A stretch of 64,000 nucleotides of DNA from Volutella citrinella (taxonomy: Eukaryota; Ascomycota; Sordariomycetes; Hypocreales; Nectriaceae), in NCBI GenBank assembly GCA_034401135.1, contig JAWZSP010000005.1, positions 1,984,001 through 2,048,000 of the forward strand, in the 5' to 3' direction. The position numbers and the translations under genes were made by a program. This document shows positions 20,715 to 33,128 of this stretch, one piece after another. Under the pieces are notes generated by a model that was not told the origin of the DNA, did no database searches, and saw only the letters and a program-made list of their open reading frames with translations. Each line of letters opens with the position of its first letter. Within the stretch, counting starts at the first letter, position 1.

Positions 20715-22131
20715 GCGGCTGTTTGAAGCGCCCCCGGGCAGAGGTTCACGCCATGAGACGAATGATGATTGATATAACGGCAAGCTAGCGACTTTGATTT
20801 CTCTATTCCCGCTTTTCATTCGACTAAAATTACCCCCTTGGAAGTTACGAGCGTTACGAGCGCAGTTCTGGGTTTGGTTTGGGAGCTCAGGAATGTTGTC
20901 GTTTGTGGAGAAGGCTAAAGACGGTCATGCATGTACATTTAGTTTTTATACCCGGCGGAGACGCCGTGCAGTCCGTAACAGGTCGTAATTAATCCCTTGC
21001 GCATCGCAGATGCATCGCCTTCTGACTCTCTCGCATTCCGGCCCCCTCCCGATTTTGCTGTTTTGATGGTGGATGAACTTGTTGCGGAGCCTGGGGGCCA
21101 TCGACGGTACCAGAGCCTCTCGAGGGTAGACTAGTTCCGCTTCCTACCGACGCCCGAGGCGCAATGACAAATGGCGCCTGTGCAGGCCCGGCCGTGCGGA
21201 CGGGTTCTCAGCCGCTCTGAGACGCAGCGTCATGGAATAAACTCTGCCGCCCTCCCAAAGTCCGAGCGAGGGGCGAGTGATTGGCGAGATGTGCAGCGTA
21301 CACCCGAAACAGCAGAGAGCCATGCCGCATTGAGGCGGACCAGCTAGTCGGCATTGAGGCATGCCTTGTCAACCGAAACTTTGAAATAGATAGATCTATG
21401 TAGTATAGGTCTCGTGGGCTGTCGATCTGTGTTCCAGGCCACAAGCATTTCAATAATTAAACCGCTCCGTATCCTGCCTTGCCTGCAGAGGCAAGGATGT
21501 TCTGATGGGTGCTTCAATTGCAGATCAGCGTTGCCACTAGCAGAGAGGCAGATACTGCACGTTTAGGTTCAGATTGGTCAAGTACCCGACAGTATTCCAT
21601 TATGATAATACCGGGCTACCTGTTATAAAAGAAAGAGGAACCCCAACAGGATTAGCGGAGCAAGTCACGATTAGCATTTGTGATGCCTGTGGCCTGTGGC
21701 CTGTCAGGACCAGAGCCAGCGAGCTATGCCGAATCGGCCAGTCACTTTGCTGCTGGGAAGCTGTTCTCCGCACGATCGAGAGGCGTTCCCCGTCCTGCTC
21801 TAGGGGACTCACCCGCGGTCGCTGATTGGCGTGACCCGGACCCAGCCGATCTGTAATGACGTATTCTACTTGGCTAATTGTGATCATGAGCGCAGTGAGC
21901 GGCGAGTTTTGGTTTCGTGGAGCTGGTTGAAATATAATGCAAGTGTCATTACAATCCGAGAGTAAAGTTTTCTTTGGATGAACTCCATGAGCAAAACCGG
22001 ATCGATCTTGCGCGTCCTCAGAACACTCAACATACTCCTCGGCGACACCAGAAGGAAATCACAAACATCGCACTGAACGTATTTCACTTGAGCAGCACGC
22101 TTCTACTTTATTTATTCTCGCTGGAGGCACA
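20715..22131. other. 1.4-kb intergenic region
   Basis: 3' flank of the 158-aa gene and upstream region of the membrane hydrolase-fold gene. It is fairly AT-rich just before 22132. No gene, repeat or strong motif is seen. Confidence 0.5.
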
Positions 22132-23780
22132 ATGTCGAACAAGCCCGCCCACGTAAAGGGCGACCAGGCCGCGAGCGACCGGCACCCACATCCCGGGGAG
22201 GTGCTGGAGGAGGACGAGGAGCCAATGGTTGTAGATGAGCACACGCGGCTGCTGCCGAATCGCGTCGACTCTCGACAAGCCCTGTTGGCACCAGACGACC
22301 CTGCTGTGTCGCCCTACAACCTGTGGAGCATCAGGATTCTTCGATACCTTACTGTTGCGTTTACCATAATCACCGTCGTGTGGTGGCTGGTGCTACTCGT
22401 CTCGATATTTTCCACTCCGCCTGGGTTCCAGGCAAGGGGCGGCGGCTTCTACGCTTTTAGCTTCGCGAGCCTGACGCTGGCGAATATGCTCTTCACCCTC
22501 ATTTTCTTTGTGATTCCGTCCAAGGCTGTCCGGACACTGGCCATTTTCATGTCGGTGAGTTGCGCGAGAAGTGGCGGGTTCGGCATGTGGCATTCTGACA
22601 TTGGCGAAACTAGGCTCTGTTGGCCCTCGATGTGATACTCATCCTGGCCGTGAAGAAGAATCGATACGAGGAGGGCTGGGTGGGAACCGTCAGCGTCGCC
22701 TGGGCCCTGCTCATGAGCCTGTGGACGCTCATGACTGATCGAATGGTGAAATGGGGTAAGGCCGAGGAAGAGGAGCGGCTGACTGGGCGGGCTGAGACGA
22801 GGCGGACAGTCTTGGAGTGGTCGGCAGTCATGGTGTCGACCGCTGCCTACATCATCATGACCGTGGCCCTGTTCCTGATGACCCTGACCATCATGCTGCG
22901 AGCCCTCGACGCGGCCGTGCCCCCGCCGGGCAAGCTCTACTTGGTCGACAACGACAAGTACCGAATCCACGTCCACTGCAGCGGTAACAAGACGCTGGCG
23001 CGGGAGAGGAAACAGGCCACGGTGCTCTTTGAAGCTGCCGAGCGCACAGTCGAATACGAGTTTTGGGGCTTTGCGGAGAACGCGCTGAGGAACGAGTCGT
23101 TTGCGCGATACTGCTTCGTCGACAGACCCGGCTACGGCTGGTCCGATACCGCGCCGTCGCCCTCATCTGCCGGGTTTGTAGTCGACGCCATCAGCGAGGC
23201 GCTGGTCAAGGCGGACGAGAAGGGCCCCTGGGTACTGGCGAGCGCCGGCATTGGCTCCATCTACTCGCGCGTCTTCTCGTCTCGCCACGGCGACAAGGTT
23301 CGCGGCCTCGTCATGATCGACCCCATGCATGAGGACGGACTCGACAAAGTCGGCTCCCCCTTGCGAGGCTTCTGGCTCTGGCTGTGGGGGATCATCTCGC
23401 CGCTCGGCCTGGACCGGCTGCCGGGGTCCGTCTTCCGGGGCCGGACGAGCCGCGACCGCATCTACGGCCGGTCGGCGCAGCAGGGCGGCAAGTTCATCTT
23501 CGCCAAGCTCCAGGAAAGCCTCGTGGCCAGGTCGTTTACGAAGCGGGACGCCGAGAGTAGCCGGGCCATCCAGGACAAGTCGACGCCGCTGGTCGTCATC
23601 AGCTCGGGCCTGCACGTAAAGGCAAGCCGGCAGTGGGAGAAGCAGCAGCGAGACCTGACGAGGCTGACGGACAAGCTGGTGGGCTGGGACATTGTGGACG
23701 ATGCGCCTCACGAGGTGTGGAGCACGCTCGATGGGCGCGAGAAGATTGAGAAGCGGCTGGCACAGATGGTGAAGAAGTGA
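22132..23780 (+). CDS. multispanning membrane protein with a nucleophile-less alpha/beta-hydrolase domain
   Basis: Two exons (22132-22554 and 22614-23780; 59-bp intron with GTGAGT donor) give 529 aa. A cytosolic-looking acidic N-terminus carries a dileucine motif (DEHTRLLP, ~35-42) of the type that sorts proteins to vacuoles or endosomes. About five hydrophobic segments follow (~68-93, 107-129, 142-154, 165-182, 211-237). After them comes an alpha/beta-hydrolase fold: RPGYGWSD (~312), an elbow strand WVLASAGIGSIYSRVF (~347-362), VRGLVMIDP, and a late His in DDAPHEVW. Against the usual GHSxG elbow this reads SAGIG, so the nucleophile Ser is Gly (~353), while the Asp and His positions appear kept. 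It is probably not a serine hydrolase. Substrate and role are unknown. Confidence 0.85.
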
Positions 23781-26700
23781 CGGATGGCAGGACGACGTTG
23801 CTCTGAGTGCGAAAATGACATGGTGGCTTGACCTGAAGCCGGAGTTTGGTCGATATGCTACATGTTGTGCCGTTTGGGTGTACGCGCATTTGAATCAACT
23901 GTAAGAGCTAGTGGCCATCTCATTGTCTTGTCGTGTGATTTTGCATAGCTTGTAAGTAGTTGAATGTGGATAGCCGAAGAGCCAAGAGAGTCCATGCGTG
24001 AAATTCGCGGCCACAGTCATGTTTACCTCGTGGATATCTTGAGGTACTACGCCTTGTTGCTAAATCTGGCAAGCCCATCAGCCCAGGCCAGAGCGTGTGA
24101 AGAGCTACCAGGTATGGTGAGAGTTTGGCCTTTGTTTGTGCTATGTAGGTGGCACACCAGGTTATGGCATTGGCCTTGAGATGGACGTGCTGAACAAGCT
24201 TCTCCCAACTTCAAATGCACTAGAGTCGAAAGGACCATGCATGGTGGTGGCTCTGGGTGTAGCTTCCTCAGGCGGGCCCATGTTTCACTGGATCCGTGGA
24301 TGGGATGACGTCGAATGGTGGAGGGGAGCCAGTTAAACACACTGCGGATGGGTCCATATGTTTGGTGGCTGGACAGTTGGAGCATGCCCTGAAACTCCAT
24401 CAACAAAAGGCAGCCCGGACCCTGGCAGAGGCTACCTTACCCAGAACGGGTCAGGTATGGTGTAATAGTTGATCAATTACTATAGCAGCGAAGCATGAAT
24501 TGGCACCCGGCGGCAATGCAACCAGTCGGAACTACCACTGGTACAGCATTGCTTGTAATTAATTTAATTGTCTGCCCGTATCCCGTACTACCAAGGTTGA
24601 TGCACACCCATAATTGCCTACTGCGCAATTCCGGATTTGTTTACCCCGTCCCAAGTGCCACAAGGAAGGTCCCCAGATATGGAATGGATAGCAAACATCC
24701 CCCACGCGCACACAAATGCACCCCTTGCTACGTAATTCAACATGCCATGGAGGGTATAATAAGAGACACTAGGGGCGGGCAGAGATTAGGCTACATTGCT
24801 GCCCGGAGTGAGGAGAGGTAGGCCCTGGAAGCAAACAACAACACAAGGCCCAGGGCATGGAGTCAAAACAACAGAACGGCAAAAAAGTTTCATTGTGCCG
24901 CCACAAGGTGCAGCCGGGCTGAAATTGCACCAGGAGGGCCTGTGGGAGTCTGCATACTGCCCCGGACCCCACACGTGACGGGATCTTCACTGCAATTTTG
25001 GACGTCCCTGCTGAGGCAGGATGATGGGCGTCTCGTTTTCTCCCATCCCATCGCGGCCGGTCTGATCCCACTAATAATAAGCGGCACTGGCGATTGGAAA
25101 ACGGTGAGCGGAGGAAGAGGGCTGAGCTTTGCCAAGAGCCAGGCTGGTCTGCCTTGGCTTACTCCCGTCAGGATGGATGCCGTCCAGAGTTGGGGTTAGT
25201 TAGGCTCAGCCGCTCAGGTGCAGCCACAGGTCCAAACAAAGAGCCCCAGCTAATTACTAGCGACCTTACCCAGCACCAAGGCACTTCGTGGTAAGGTAGC
25301 CATTCCAGGCTCCGTCAGGCCCAAACTCGGCCTGCCTCGACCCGCAGTGGGGGGAAGGAGGTACGGCGGTTCGATAACTAGACCGCCGCAGTGATGAGGG
25401 CAGAACCAAGACCCAAAACCTGGCTTGTCTGGCAGGATGATGGAGCCTTTCTGGGCGGCTGCTGGGGAGACGGGCTAGGCCAGGGCGGGTGGAGTGAGGT
25501 GAGCGGCTCTTGTTGCTACGATACGGGGGAGCCCTCTCTGTCCAGAGTCACAATGCAGTAACCTCGAGGGGGATGAGGAAATTGAGGTAGTAGGTGCCGC
25601 AATATGGACATGGCAGCCTTTGTTGTTGTCGGTACTTGAACTCTCCCCGGTTTGACTGTTACCCCCTTCTCCCTGCGTCGCGTCATCATCATCGAAGCGG
25701 CGCCGTTGGCCGGTGCGCTGTGCCAGCGCGGATGCTGGAAGCTGTGCTCTCGCGTGCTTCTCGACGTACTATAATTATAATTACCTACCCCAGCTGCGCC
25801 AGCGCTTGTGCACCTTGCCTTGGTCATTGAGCCTTGAGAGGGGGGCGGCTGCAGAAAGTGGGAAGCCTAGCAGGCTGGCTGGGCGATGACCACCAGGTTC
25901 CCACCCACCTGAAATGGCACGGGGCCCGCGTCCTGTAATGCAGCGTTGCCCCTGCGCCTGTGCACCTTAGGTTGCGTGCCGCCAAAACACTTGAGGCTCG
26001 AAGCCTTCAAAGGCACCGGGCAGCCAGCCAGAGGGGAAGCCCCTGGTGATGAGGATGAGCAGATACCTCCTCGGTCCATTGTGCCTCCTGCCTCCTGGGC
26101 ACTGTCCAACCAGGGCGCGCGCGCCGAAGACCTGGCTGCACGCGCCACAGTGAGGTACCTATCTGTACATGGGGCGCCGAGGTGCAGCACACTCCCTAAA
26201 ATTAGCATTGGAGGAGCGCCGCAGTGGTGCCTGCGACTGTAAGAGTTAGGCGGGTTTGGGTGCTAATAAGCACCTCAGCTACCGCGAAATGGAAATGGGG
26301 CGGACAGCGGCTCAATTGGTGGCTGCTGCTACCGTTGCTTGGGCTGGGCTCTCGCTCCAGGTCGGCACACACAACGCACGCACGCATGCACCCACCACAC
26401 ACGCCCGACTCCATCACTCACTCTCACTCACCAGCCCGCCAATCCACCACGTCCGTCCCACCGTTCCATGCCCAGCTTCCCCATCTTCCAGCGCCTCCTG
26501 CGAAGTTGCTCCATACCACCACTCCCACGGCCGGACCTCGTTTCTCCCTCCCACGCTCCTTCGTCCTCGTCCCTCCTCAACGCCGCCGCCGCGCGACGCC
26601 GCGTCGAGTCCTGTCCACCGTCTTCCACCCATTATCTCATCTCCTTCTTTTCCCCGACTGCTGCAGTGGCTGTTTGGTGCTGCTTCTTGCATGGTCGTTA

Positions 26701-27089
26701 GCCTCGCAGCCCCTCGAGAAGCCCACCCACCGTCTGCTCCCGCATCGCTCTACTGCCTCCGACTTGCTCGTCCCGCCTCCCGCCTCCAGTCTCCCCCCAG
26801 TCCAGACCCAGTCCAGCCCGAGCTGGCTCGCTTCCTACTGCCTTGACACGCGAACATCCGCCCTTCGTCTCCGTGCTTCTGCTCTGTCGCTGCGACCCCC
26901 TACCACGACACGTCTGCCCTCAATTGGCACCTGTCCCATCGCCGCCGCCGTTCCTGCTGGCGCTGATGCCGACCGCTGCACCTTCTCGACGACCTCTGTT
27001 GGACACCTGGCGCTGAGCGGCCTTCCGCACCTGATTGGCTTGGGGCCAGGAGGGGGATCTGTACATAGCGAGGCCCTGCTTTGCCCGTC
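23781..27089. other. 3.3-kb gene-free region upstream of LRG1
   Basis: No credible gene is seen. The last ~800 bp before LRG1 (from ~26300) are strongly pyrimidine-rich with CCACC and CTC runs, typical of a long fungal 5' UTR. One frame there stays open for 289 codons, but it is low-complexity Pro/Ser/Leu/Arg and runs into the LRG1 start region out of frame. A CACGTG lies at 24972-24977. Confidence 0.5.
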
Positions 27090-30000
27090 ATGATGGCCTC
27101 GAGTTACGAAACTGCGCCCGGCGAGCATAACCATGCCGACCACTCCCACGACCATCCCAGCCGCGACTTGGGCCACCCCCGGGATGTCACCAGGCAGAAT
27201 GGCGGCCACAAGACTCCCGATAGCGATCACCGTCTCAGACCGACCGGCTCTGCACCAACTACACCGAACCCACCCCCAGGCGGATGGCCCGAGGACCGTC
27301 AGCCTCTCCCCCGCAAGAGTGGTGAGCGGAGTGGTGAGCGGAGCAGCGAGTCCCGGAGCAGATCGCGCCATCGAAGCCGAAACGCAAGTGGCCAGTCGAG
27401 GATTTGCAAGGCCTGTGGTGAGCCCTTGACGGGCCAGTTCGTTCGAGCTCTCGATGGAACATTTCATCTTGACTGTTTCAAATGCCAGGTACGGCATGCC
27501 CTCCCCCTCGCCATTGACCCCGTCCCTATCCCCTCTCCATGTATGACCCTAACCCCACGCCGTGTAGGACTGTGGCCAGATCGTGGCATCCAAATTCTTT
27601 CCCGCCGACGACGAGAACGGCCAGGGCCAGTATCCCTTGTGTGAGACGGATTATTTCCGACGACTGGGACTACTGTGCTACCAATGTGGAGGAGCTCTTC
27701 GCGGGTCTTATATTACGGCTCTGGACCGCAAGTATCACGTCGACCACTTTACGTGCTCATTATGTTCAACCATTTTCGGCGCTCAGGACAGCTACTACGA
27801 ACATGACGGAAACGTCTACTGCCATTACCATTATTCCACCCAGTTCGCCCAACGCTGCAATGGCTGCCAGACCGCCATCCTGAAGCAGTTCGTCGAGATT
27901 TTCAGAAACGGCCAGAACCAGCACTGGCACCCCGAGTGTTACATGATTCACAAATTCTGGAACGTCCGATTGGCTCAACCCCAAGACGCACCGGCTCTGC
28001 TAGAGGCAGCCGACAACCCTGCTGGCAGAGATTTTATTCGTGTGGAAGAGGAGCGTATGGAAGAAAAGGTGTATCGGATATGGAGCGTTCTGTCCGCTTT
28101 CGAAGAGTCATCGGCGGCGTGTATATCGGACATGCTGCTTCATGTCAGCAATGGTGCCTACGTTGATGGCGTTTTGGTTGCCAAACGCTTCATTTGGCAC
28201 GTGGAGATTCTATTTCAGTCTGCCGATCGCCTAGACCTGACAATGGTCAGGTTAAGTGAGAAGGGTATGTTGCTACACTCGATGCCATCCTTGTACCCCG
28301 CCAGTGGCGCTAACCGTGGTTATCCAGGCATGTCTTACGGGCGAGAGGCAAAGCTTCTCTGCAAGAAGATTGTTTCCTTCTTCTCTCTGTTGTCAAAGAC
28401 GCAAGACAGCGGCGGGCGTAAACTTGGCGTCACCCAAGAACTTTTGTCGCTGGTGACAGGGCTTGCCCACTACCTCAAACTCCTCATTCGAATCTGCCTC
28501 CAGGGAGCCCTTCGCCTCGAGCGAGAGGCCAAAGCCTCTGAAGGACTTTACCAGTTCCTAACCGACCTGGGCGACCTGGAGTCTTTGCGCCAGGATGACG
28601 GCCTCTTGCAGGTCACCGCCGGTGGAGCGCGCCTGTCTGCCAACGACTCTGATCATTGCGCCTCGTGCCACCGATCTGTGGAGGACGAATGTGCCAAGAA
28701 CGGCGATTTGAGGTGGCATCTGAACTGTGTCAAGTGCATCCGGTGCAAGCGGGAACTAGGTCGATCCCTGCACGAGGGCCGCTTTAACGCCTTCGACCGA
28801 AATCTCTATTGCAGCAGCTGCATCGGCTCGACCGCGGAGCCCTCGATGGCGTTGGAGCATGTCTCCAAGCTGCAGCAGTACGTGTTCTTGCTTCGAGTCG
28901 CCCTGGCTCGCTTGCTGGACATTCTGCGCAACAACGGTGCCCTACCCAATGCTGCCGATGACTCCAACGTCAACGGCGGCGGCTCAGACGGCCAAGGAGG
29001 TTCGGGCCATCGACGGCCATCAGACACGAGATCTCGCCCTGGCGAAACTGACAACCGTCGTGAGTCGTCTTATGAGAACACTCTCAACGACGTTCGCAGG
29101 CTTCGAAGCACTCGTTTGGACCGACACCTCTCCTCCAGCGTTCGGCAGGCTCGAACATCTCGTGTCATGGATGCCGACGGACAAGGGCCTCGGCCTGGCT
29201 CGGCTGGCCAAACCAGCGAAGTCCAGGGGTCTACTGATGCCATGTTTGGCCAGAACGACGCAATTACTCTCGATGACATCCCAAGGATTGTAGCAGTTGA
29301 GCAATCCCGCGAGCTGCAACAGCGAGGTCCGCACGCAGATTCGAGCCGACAACTGGGTAACAGCCTTAATCAATCCCCAGGGCATCAACGAACACGATCT
29401 GCCGACAGGGACCAGGACTCGAGGGCCATGGATAGCGGTCCCACAAGGATTGGTCGCAAGTTCTTCTCGGAGCTCTCAGGCCTTGAATATTTCAACGTTC
29501 GACACCTTGCTGTGTTGACGATGCAGCCAATGATCGAACAGGAATTCACTCTCGATGAATTGCTCAGCTTCATCGAGTCGCGAAAGCAACCAACCTTTTG
29601 GAAGAACCTTGGCAAGGCCTTTAAAAACGACAAGAATAAGGCTGTGAAGAAGAAGGGTGTCTTTGGCGTTCCGCTCGAGATTATTATCGAGCGAGATGGC
29701 GCGGATTCGACTGATGGTGTTGGGCCTGGTACCTTGCGCATCCCTGCCGTCGTCGACGACCTTGTGTCGTCGATGCGGAAGATGGACCTCTCTGTTGAGG
29801 GAGTCTTCCGAAAGAATGGTAACATCAAGAAGCAGCAGAATATGGTTGAAAAGATCAACAACGAGGGCTGCGATTTGGTCAACTTTATGGAACAGCCCGT
29901 CGTCCAGCTTGCAGCCCTTTTGAAGAGATACCTGAGAGATTTGCCAGACCCTCTCATGACGCACAAACTGTACCGACTGTGGATTAGTGCGGCCAAGATC

Positions 30001-30797
30001 CAGGATCCTGAGAAGAGGAAGCAATGCCTGCATCTGACTTGCTGTCTCCTACCCAAGAGCCACCGGGACAGTCTTGAAATTCTCTTCAGCTTCCTCAAAT
30101 GGGCTGGCTCGTTCCACCAGCTTGATGACGACCTAGGTTCAAAGATGGACGTCAGAAACCTCGCTACAGTAATCGCACCCAATGTGCTACTGAACTCGAC
30201 CAAAGCACCGGCTTTGGACAGCGAAGCCATATATGTCATCGATGCAGTCGAGATGCTAATTGCGAATGTCGAAGAAATGTGTCAGGTAAGCTTGGGGATG
30301 CTTAGTACCCCTGAGAAAAACGCCCATGCTGACTGACAATCCCTCAGGTCCCAGATGAAATCCTTGGCCTGCTTAATGACCCCTATATTTTCAGCAGCAG
30401 CGGCGATCTGCCTACGAAAGAGATTCTGAAACGCTTCCAGGACCGACGAGGACAGATAGCCATTGCCGATGTTAATGAGGTATACAACCGGCCAGACAAC
30501 TCAACACGACCACCAGCACGACGTGTGGAAACGGACCCTGCTCTGTGGCAAGGCGAGGCCACGGTCCGCACCATCCAAGATCCGGCGATGCCTCACGCCA
30601 GCAGCAGCAATGGCCCGGCAACACCACCAAACCGATGGAGAGGTCGCAACGACATGCATCCGTCTCCGTACGGCGGCAGCCAGTTCAACCAGTCGGACAG
30701 CCAGCTGGATAATACCGATCACAACCAGCGCCGAGAGTGGCGCAACTCTGGGTGGGGCCGCCAGGGCAGCGGGCTCGGAGTTTCCAACAATTCGTGA
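27090..30797 (+). CDS. LRG1: Lrg1-type LIM-domain Rho GTPase-activating protein
   Basis: I read exons 27090-27488, 27568-28264, 28328-30285 and 30348-30797, giving 1167 aa; retaining the in-frame 63-bp intron at 28265 would give 1188. Lrg1 stimulates GTP hydrolysis by Rho1, which controls beta-glucan synthesis, actin and polar tip growth. A Ser/Arg-rich N-terminus precedes LIM1 (from Cys ~106, CKACGEPL) and LIM2 (CYQCGGAL). A further zinc-binding pair is near 225-250, and LIM3 (CASCHRSV) is near 477-530. The RhoGAP domain (~810-1015) has VEGVFRKNGN with its arginine finger (~859), then LLKRYLRDLPDPL and NLATVIAPN. Three LIMs plus a C-terminal RhoGAP is the Lrg1 layout. The Gln/Asn-rich tail is disordered. 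Confidence 0.93.
28265..28327 (+). other. 63-bp stop-free intron inside LRG1
   Basis: GTATGT donor, GCTAAC branch site and CAG acceptor are all consensus, and removal joins SEKG directly to MSYGREAK without shifting frame. The 63 bp contain no stop codon, so retention would insert 21 residues. I treat it as an intron because all three signals are near perfect and the inserted residues look unlike domain sequence. Confidence 0.8.
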
Positions 30798-31922
30798 AGC
30801 CCTTCTGAGCGGCTAGATTCATCAGCTTCTTGGACTCGGCCCTGACCAGTCCCGCCCAACAGCATTGTTTCGATTTCCTGTTGATTTCAGGAGGCATGTT
30901 TCGCGAGTAGATTCACATGCATCGTCGACGGCGTTTTATTTTCGCTTCTCCCACTTACGCGGCCAACTGGCGAGCTTTGAATAGCGGGCCGTGGATTGGC
31001 CCCTTCTTTTATTTTACGACATGATGGATCTGGATGCTCTTTGTCCTCTACATGACTGGGTGGTGATTTAACCTTTCTCTGCTTCACTCCGCGCCGGCCT
31101 ACCTCTCCCTCTATCAACCAAACTCTTGCCTCGTTTCTCGCAGCGGCTGCTAGGCAAAACACGCATGCGTCTAACTGAGGTTTCTTCATCTCTCTCTCTC
31201 TCTCTCTCTTCACTTCGCCCTTGCACTGCCAAGGCCCTTTATTTCCACGTTTCCTGCTTTCTTTCCTCTTCTTTTCAGAGTGGGTTCGGAGGGGTAGGCT
31301 GATGATGGACGCCATTCATGAAACCGAAAAAAAGGATCAAGGGGTGTGATTTTCTATACCTGAGTTGGATGGAGTAGTGATGATTCGGAAGAGCGGTGGA
31401 ATGGGCTTCTTCCCGCGCGAGTCTGGCGCATTCTGCGAGATTGTACGGGGAAGAGAGCCGAAGTGACGTGGTGGAGTTGACGGTTTACCCCCAGCGGAAA
31501 AGATTTGCGTGGTTGATGGGCAGATCTTCGGAAATGAATATGTTGGCTTCTTCATCACGGATGAATAGGGATTTGGTCATGGATGGAAACCTGTTTAGGT
31601 TGAGAGACAGTAGGGACAATAAGACTATGTTCCGATTGGACGATGTGCAATCAAGTGAATTACAATGAGCTTGGCCATACAGCTCATGTGTTGTTCTTTA
31701 TTACAAGCTTGTATCCCCCTTTTCCTCCTTGGTGCATGCTGAGATGAGATGAGGCCGCAGTATGCGAGAACGGCCCATACTTGTCCAAGGCCGGATGATA
31801 ATGCGCTCGAGCGAAAAAAGAAAATGACAGGTTATCCCTTGAGTATGTACAGTTGGCTAATTGAAGACCGTTTCCCTCATCTAAGTGGTCCCTTCAACGT
31901 GTGGCCTCCAACAAGTCTTCCA
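30798..31922. other. convergent intergenic region between LRG1 and ERG26
   Basis: Contains 3' flanks of both genes and the (TC)10 repeat listed separately. Small open frames on both strands lack motifs. Confidence 0.5.
31189..31208. repeat. (TC)10 dinucleotide repeat
   Basis: Ten tandem TC units in the convergent intergenic region between LRG1 and ERG26. Confidence 0.9.
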
Positions 31923-33128
31923 TCACGCCTTGATCGGGGGGTTGTTCGCAAGGAACCACTTTACTCCGCGGTTGAGGCCGTCCTGCAGATCCCAGAGAGG
32001 GCTGTAGCGCAGGACGCGCTTGGCCTTGGAGATGTTGTAGTAGCGGTTCATGGTGCTGATGACGATGGCCTTGCGGGTGAAAGTGGGCGTCTTGCCAATG
32101 AGGCCGCAAAAGACCTCGCTCAGGAAGCCGAGGGTGATGCCGATGTCGCGCGGGAGGGTCCAGTTCCTGTCGGTGCCCTTGTCGTAGCCGGCAGCGTTCC
32201 AGGCGGCGCGGGCAAAGTCCCAGAAGTAGACGGGGCTGTCGTTTGTGATGAAGAAGGCCTCGCCGTCGACGCGCTCGTGGTCGAGGGGCACGGTGGAGGA
32301 GGAGGCGGTGGCGAGGAGGAGGTGGGCGGCGAGGAGGTGGGCGTGGGCGATGTTGCCGACGTAGGTGAAGTCGAAGATGTTCTCGTTGTCACCGACCTGG
32401 ATATTGGTCTTGCCGTTGCGGAGGGCGTTCATGAGGCCGGCGAGGAGCTGGACGTCGCCCTCGCCGAAGATGCCTGCGGGGCGGATGGACGCGGTGAGTA
32501 GCTTGTAGGGATCCTGGCGGTTGGCAGCCAGGACGATTTCTTCAGCTTCGGCCTATATGTCGGGGAGCGGCACGGGGCCATTTGAGTTAGCCAATTGACA
32601 AAACAACGGGGGGTGCTGAGGGGCATCCGCGTGCTGCTGCTTGCAACGCACCTTGGTCTCCGAGTAGTACTCGGTCTGCTCGGCGCCGCGAACCAAGGGC
32701 CAGCGCTCGTCAGCGTTGAGCAGGTCGCTGTGGCCATCGCTGATGACGCTGGCGGAGCTGGTGTAGACGAGGGCCTTGACGCCGCTGGCCTGGCAGGCCT
32801 CGACGACGGAGCGGGTGCCGTCGACGTTGACCTTCTTGAAGATGTCGTTGCCAATCTTGGGGTTGTTGGCGACGGGCGAGGCGGTGTGGATGACGACGTC
32901 GGGCTTGAGCTCCTCAAAGAGGGACTGCAGCTTGGCAGTGTCGGTGATGTCGCACTCTCGGTAGGTGGCGCGGTCGTTGCGGTTGCGCTCGCAGCGCAGG
33001 TCGACTCCGTAGACGGCCGACGTCGTCCACGACTCGAGCAGCTGGTTGACGATGTGGTGGCCGAGGAAGCCGTTGCCGCCAATGACCACAACCTTGCCGA
33101 GGCTGCCTCTGGATTTTTCGGACGCCAT
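31923..33128 (-). CDS. ERG26: sterol-4-alpha-carboxylate 3-dehydrogenase, decarboxylating (Erg26)
   Basis: Two exons (33128-32652 and 32552-31923; 99-bp intron with GTGCGT donor and TATAG acceptor) give 368 aa, the expected size. Erg26 oxidises the 3-hydroxyl of 4-carboxysterols with NAD(P)+ and releases CO2. It works at the ER with Erg25 and Erg27 in C-4 demethylation toward ergosterol. The Rossmann motif VVVIGGNGFLGHHIV (~13-27), the Asp of YGVDLRC that would set cofactor choice, and YSETK (Tyr ~155, Lys ~159; the SDR YxxxK pair) are present. HTASP and VYTSSASVI fit the 3-beta-HSD/isomerase family. I see no clear transmembrane anchor. A general 3-beta-HSD-like NSDHL homologue is the alternative, but the match to Erg26 is good. 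Confidence 0.92.

Noticed and set aside
26224..27093. 289-codon open frame just upstream of LRG1
   Set aside because: Low-complexity Pro/Ser/Leu/Arg translation of a pyrimidine-rich 5' leader; no conserved motif.
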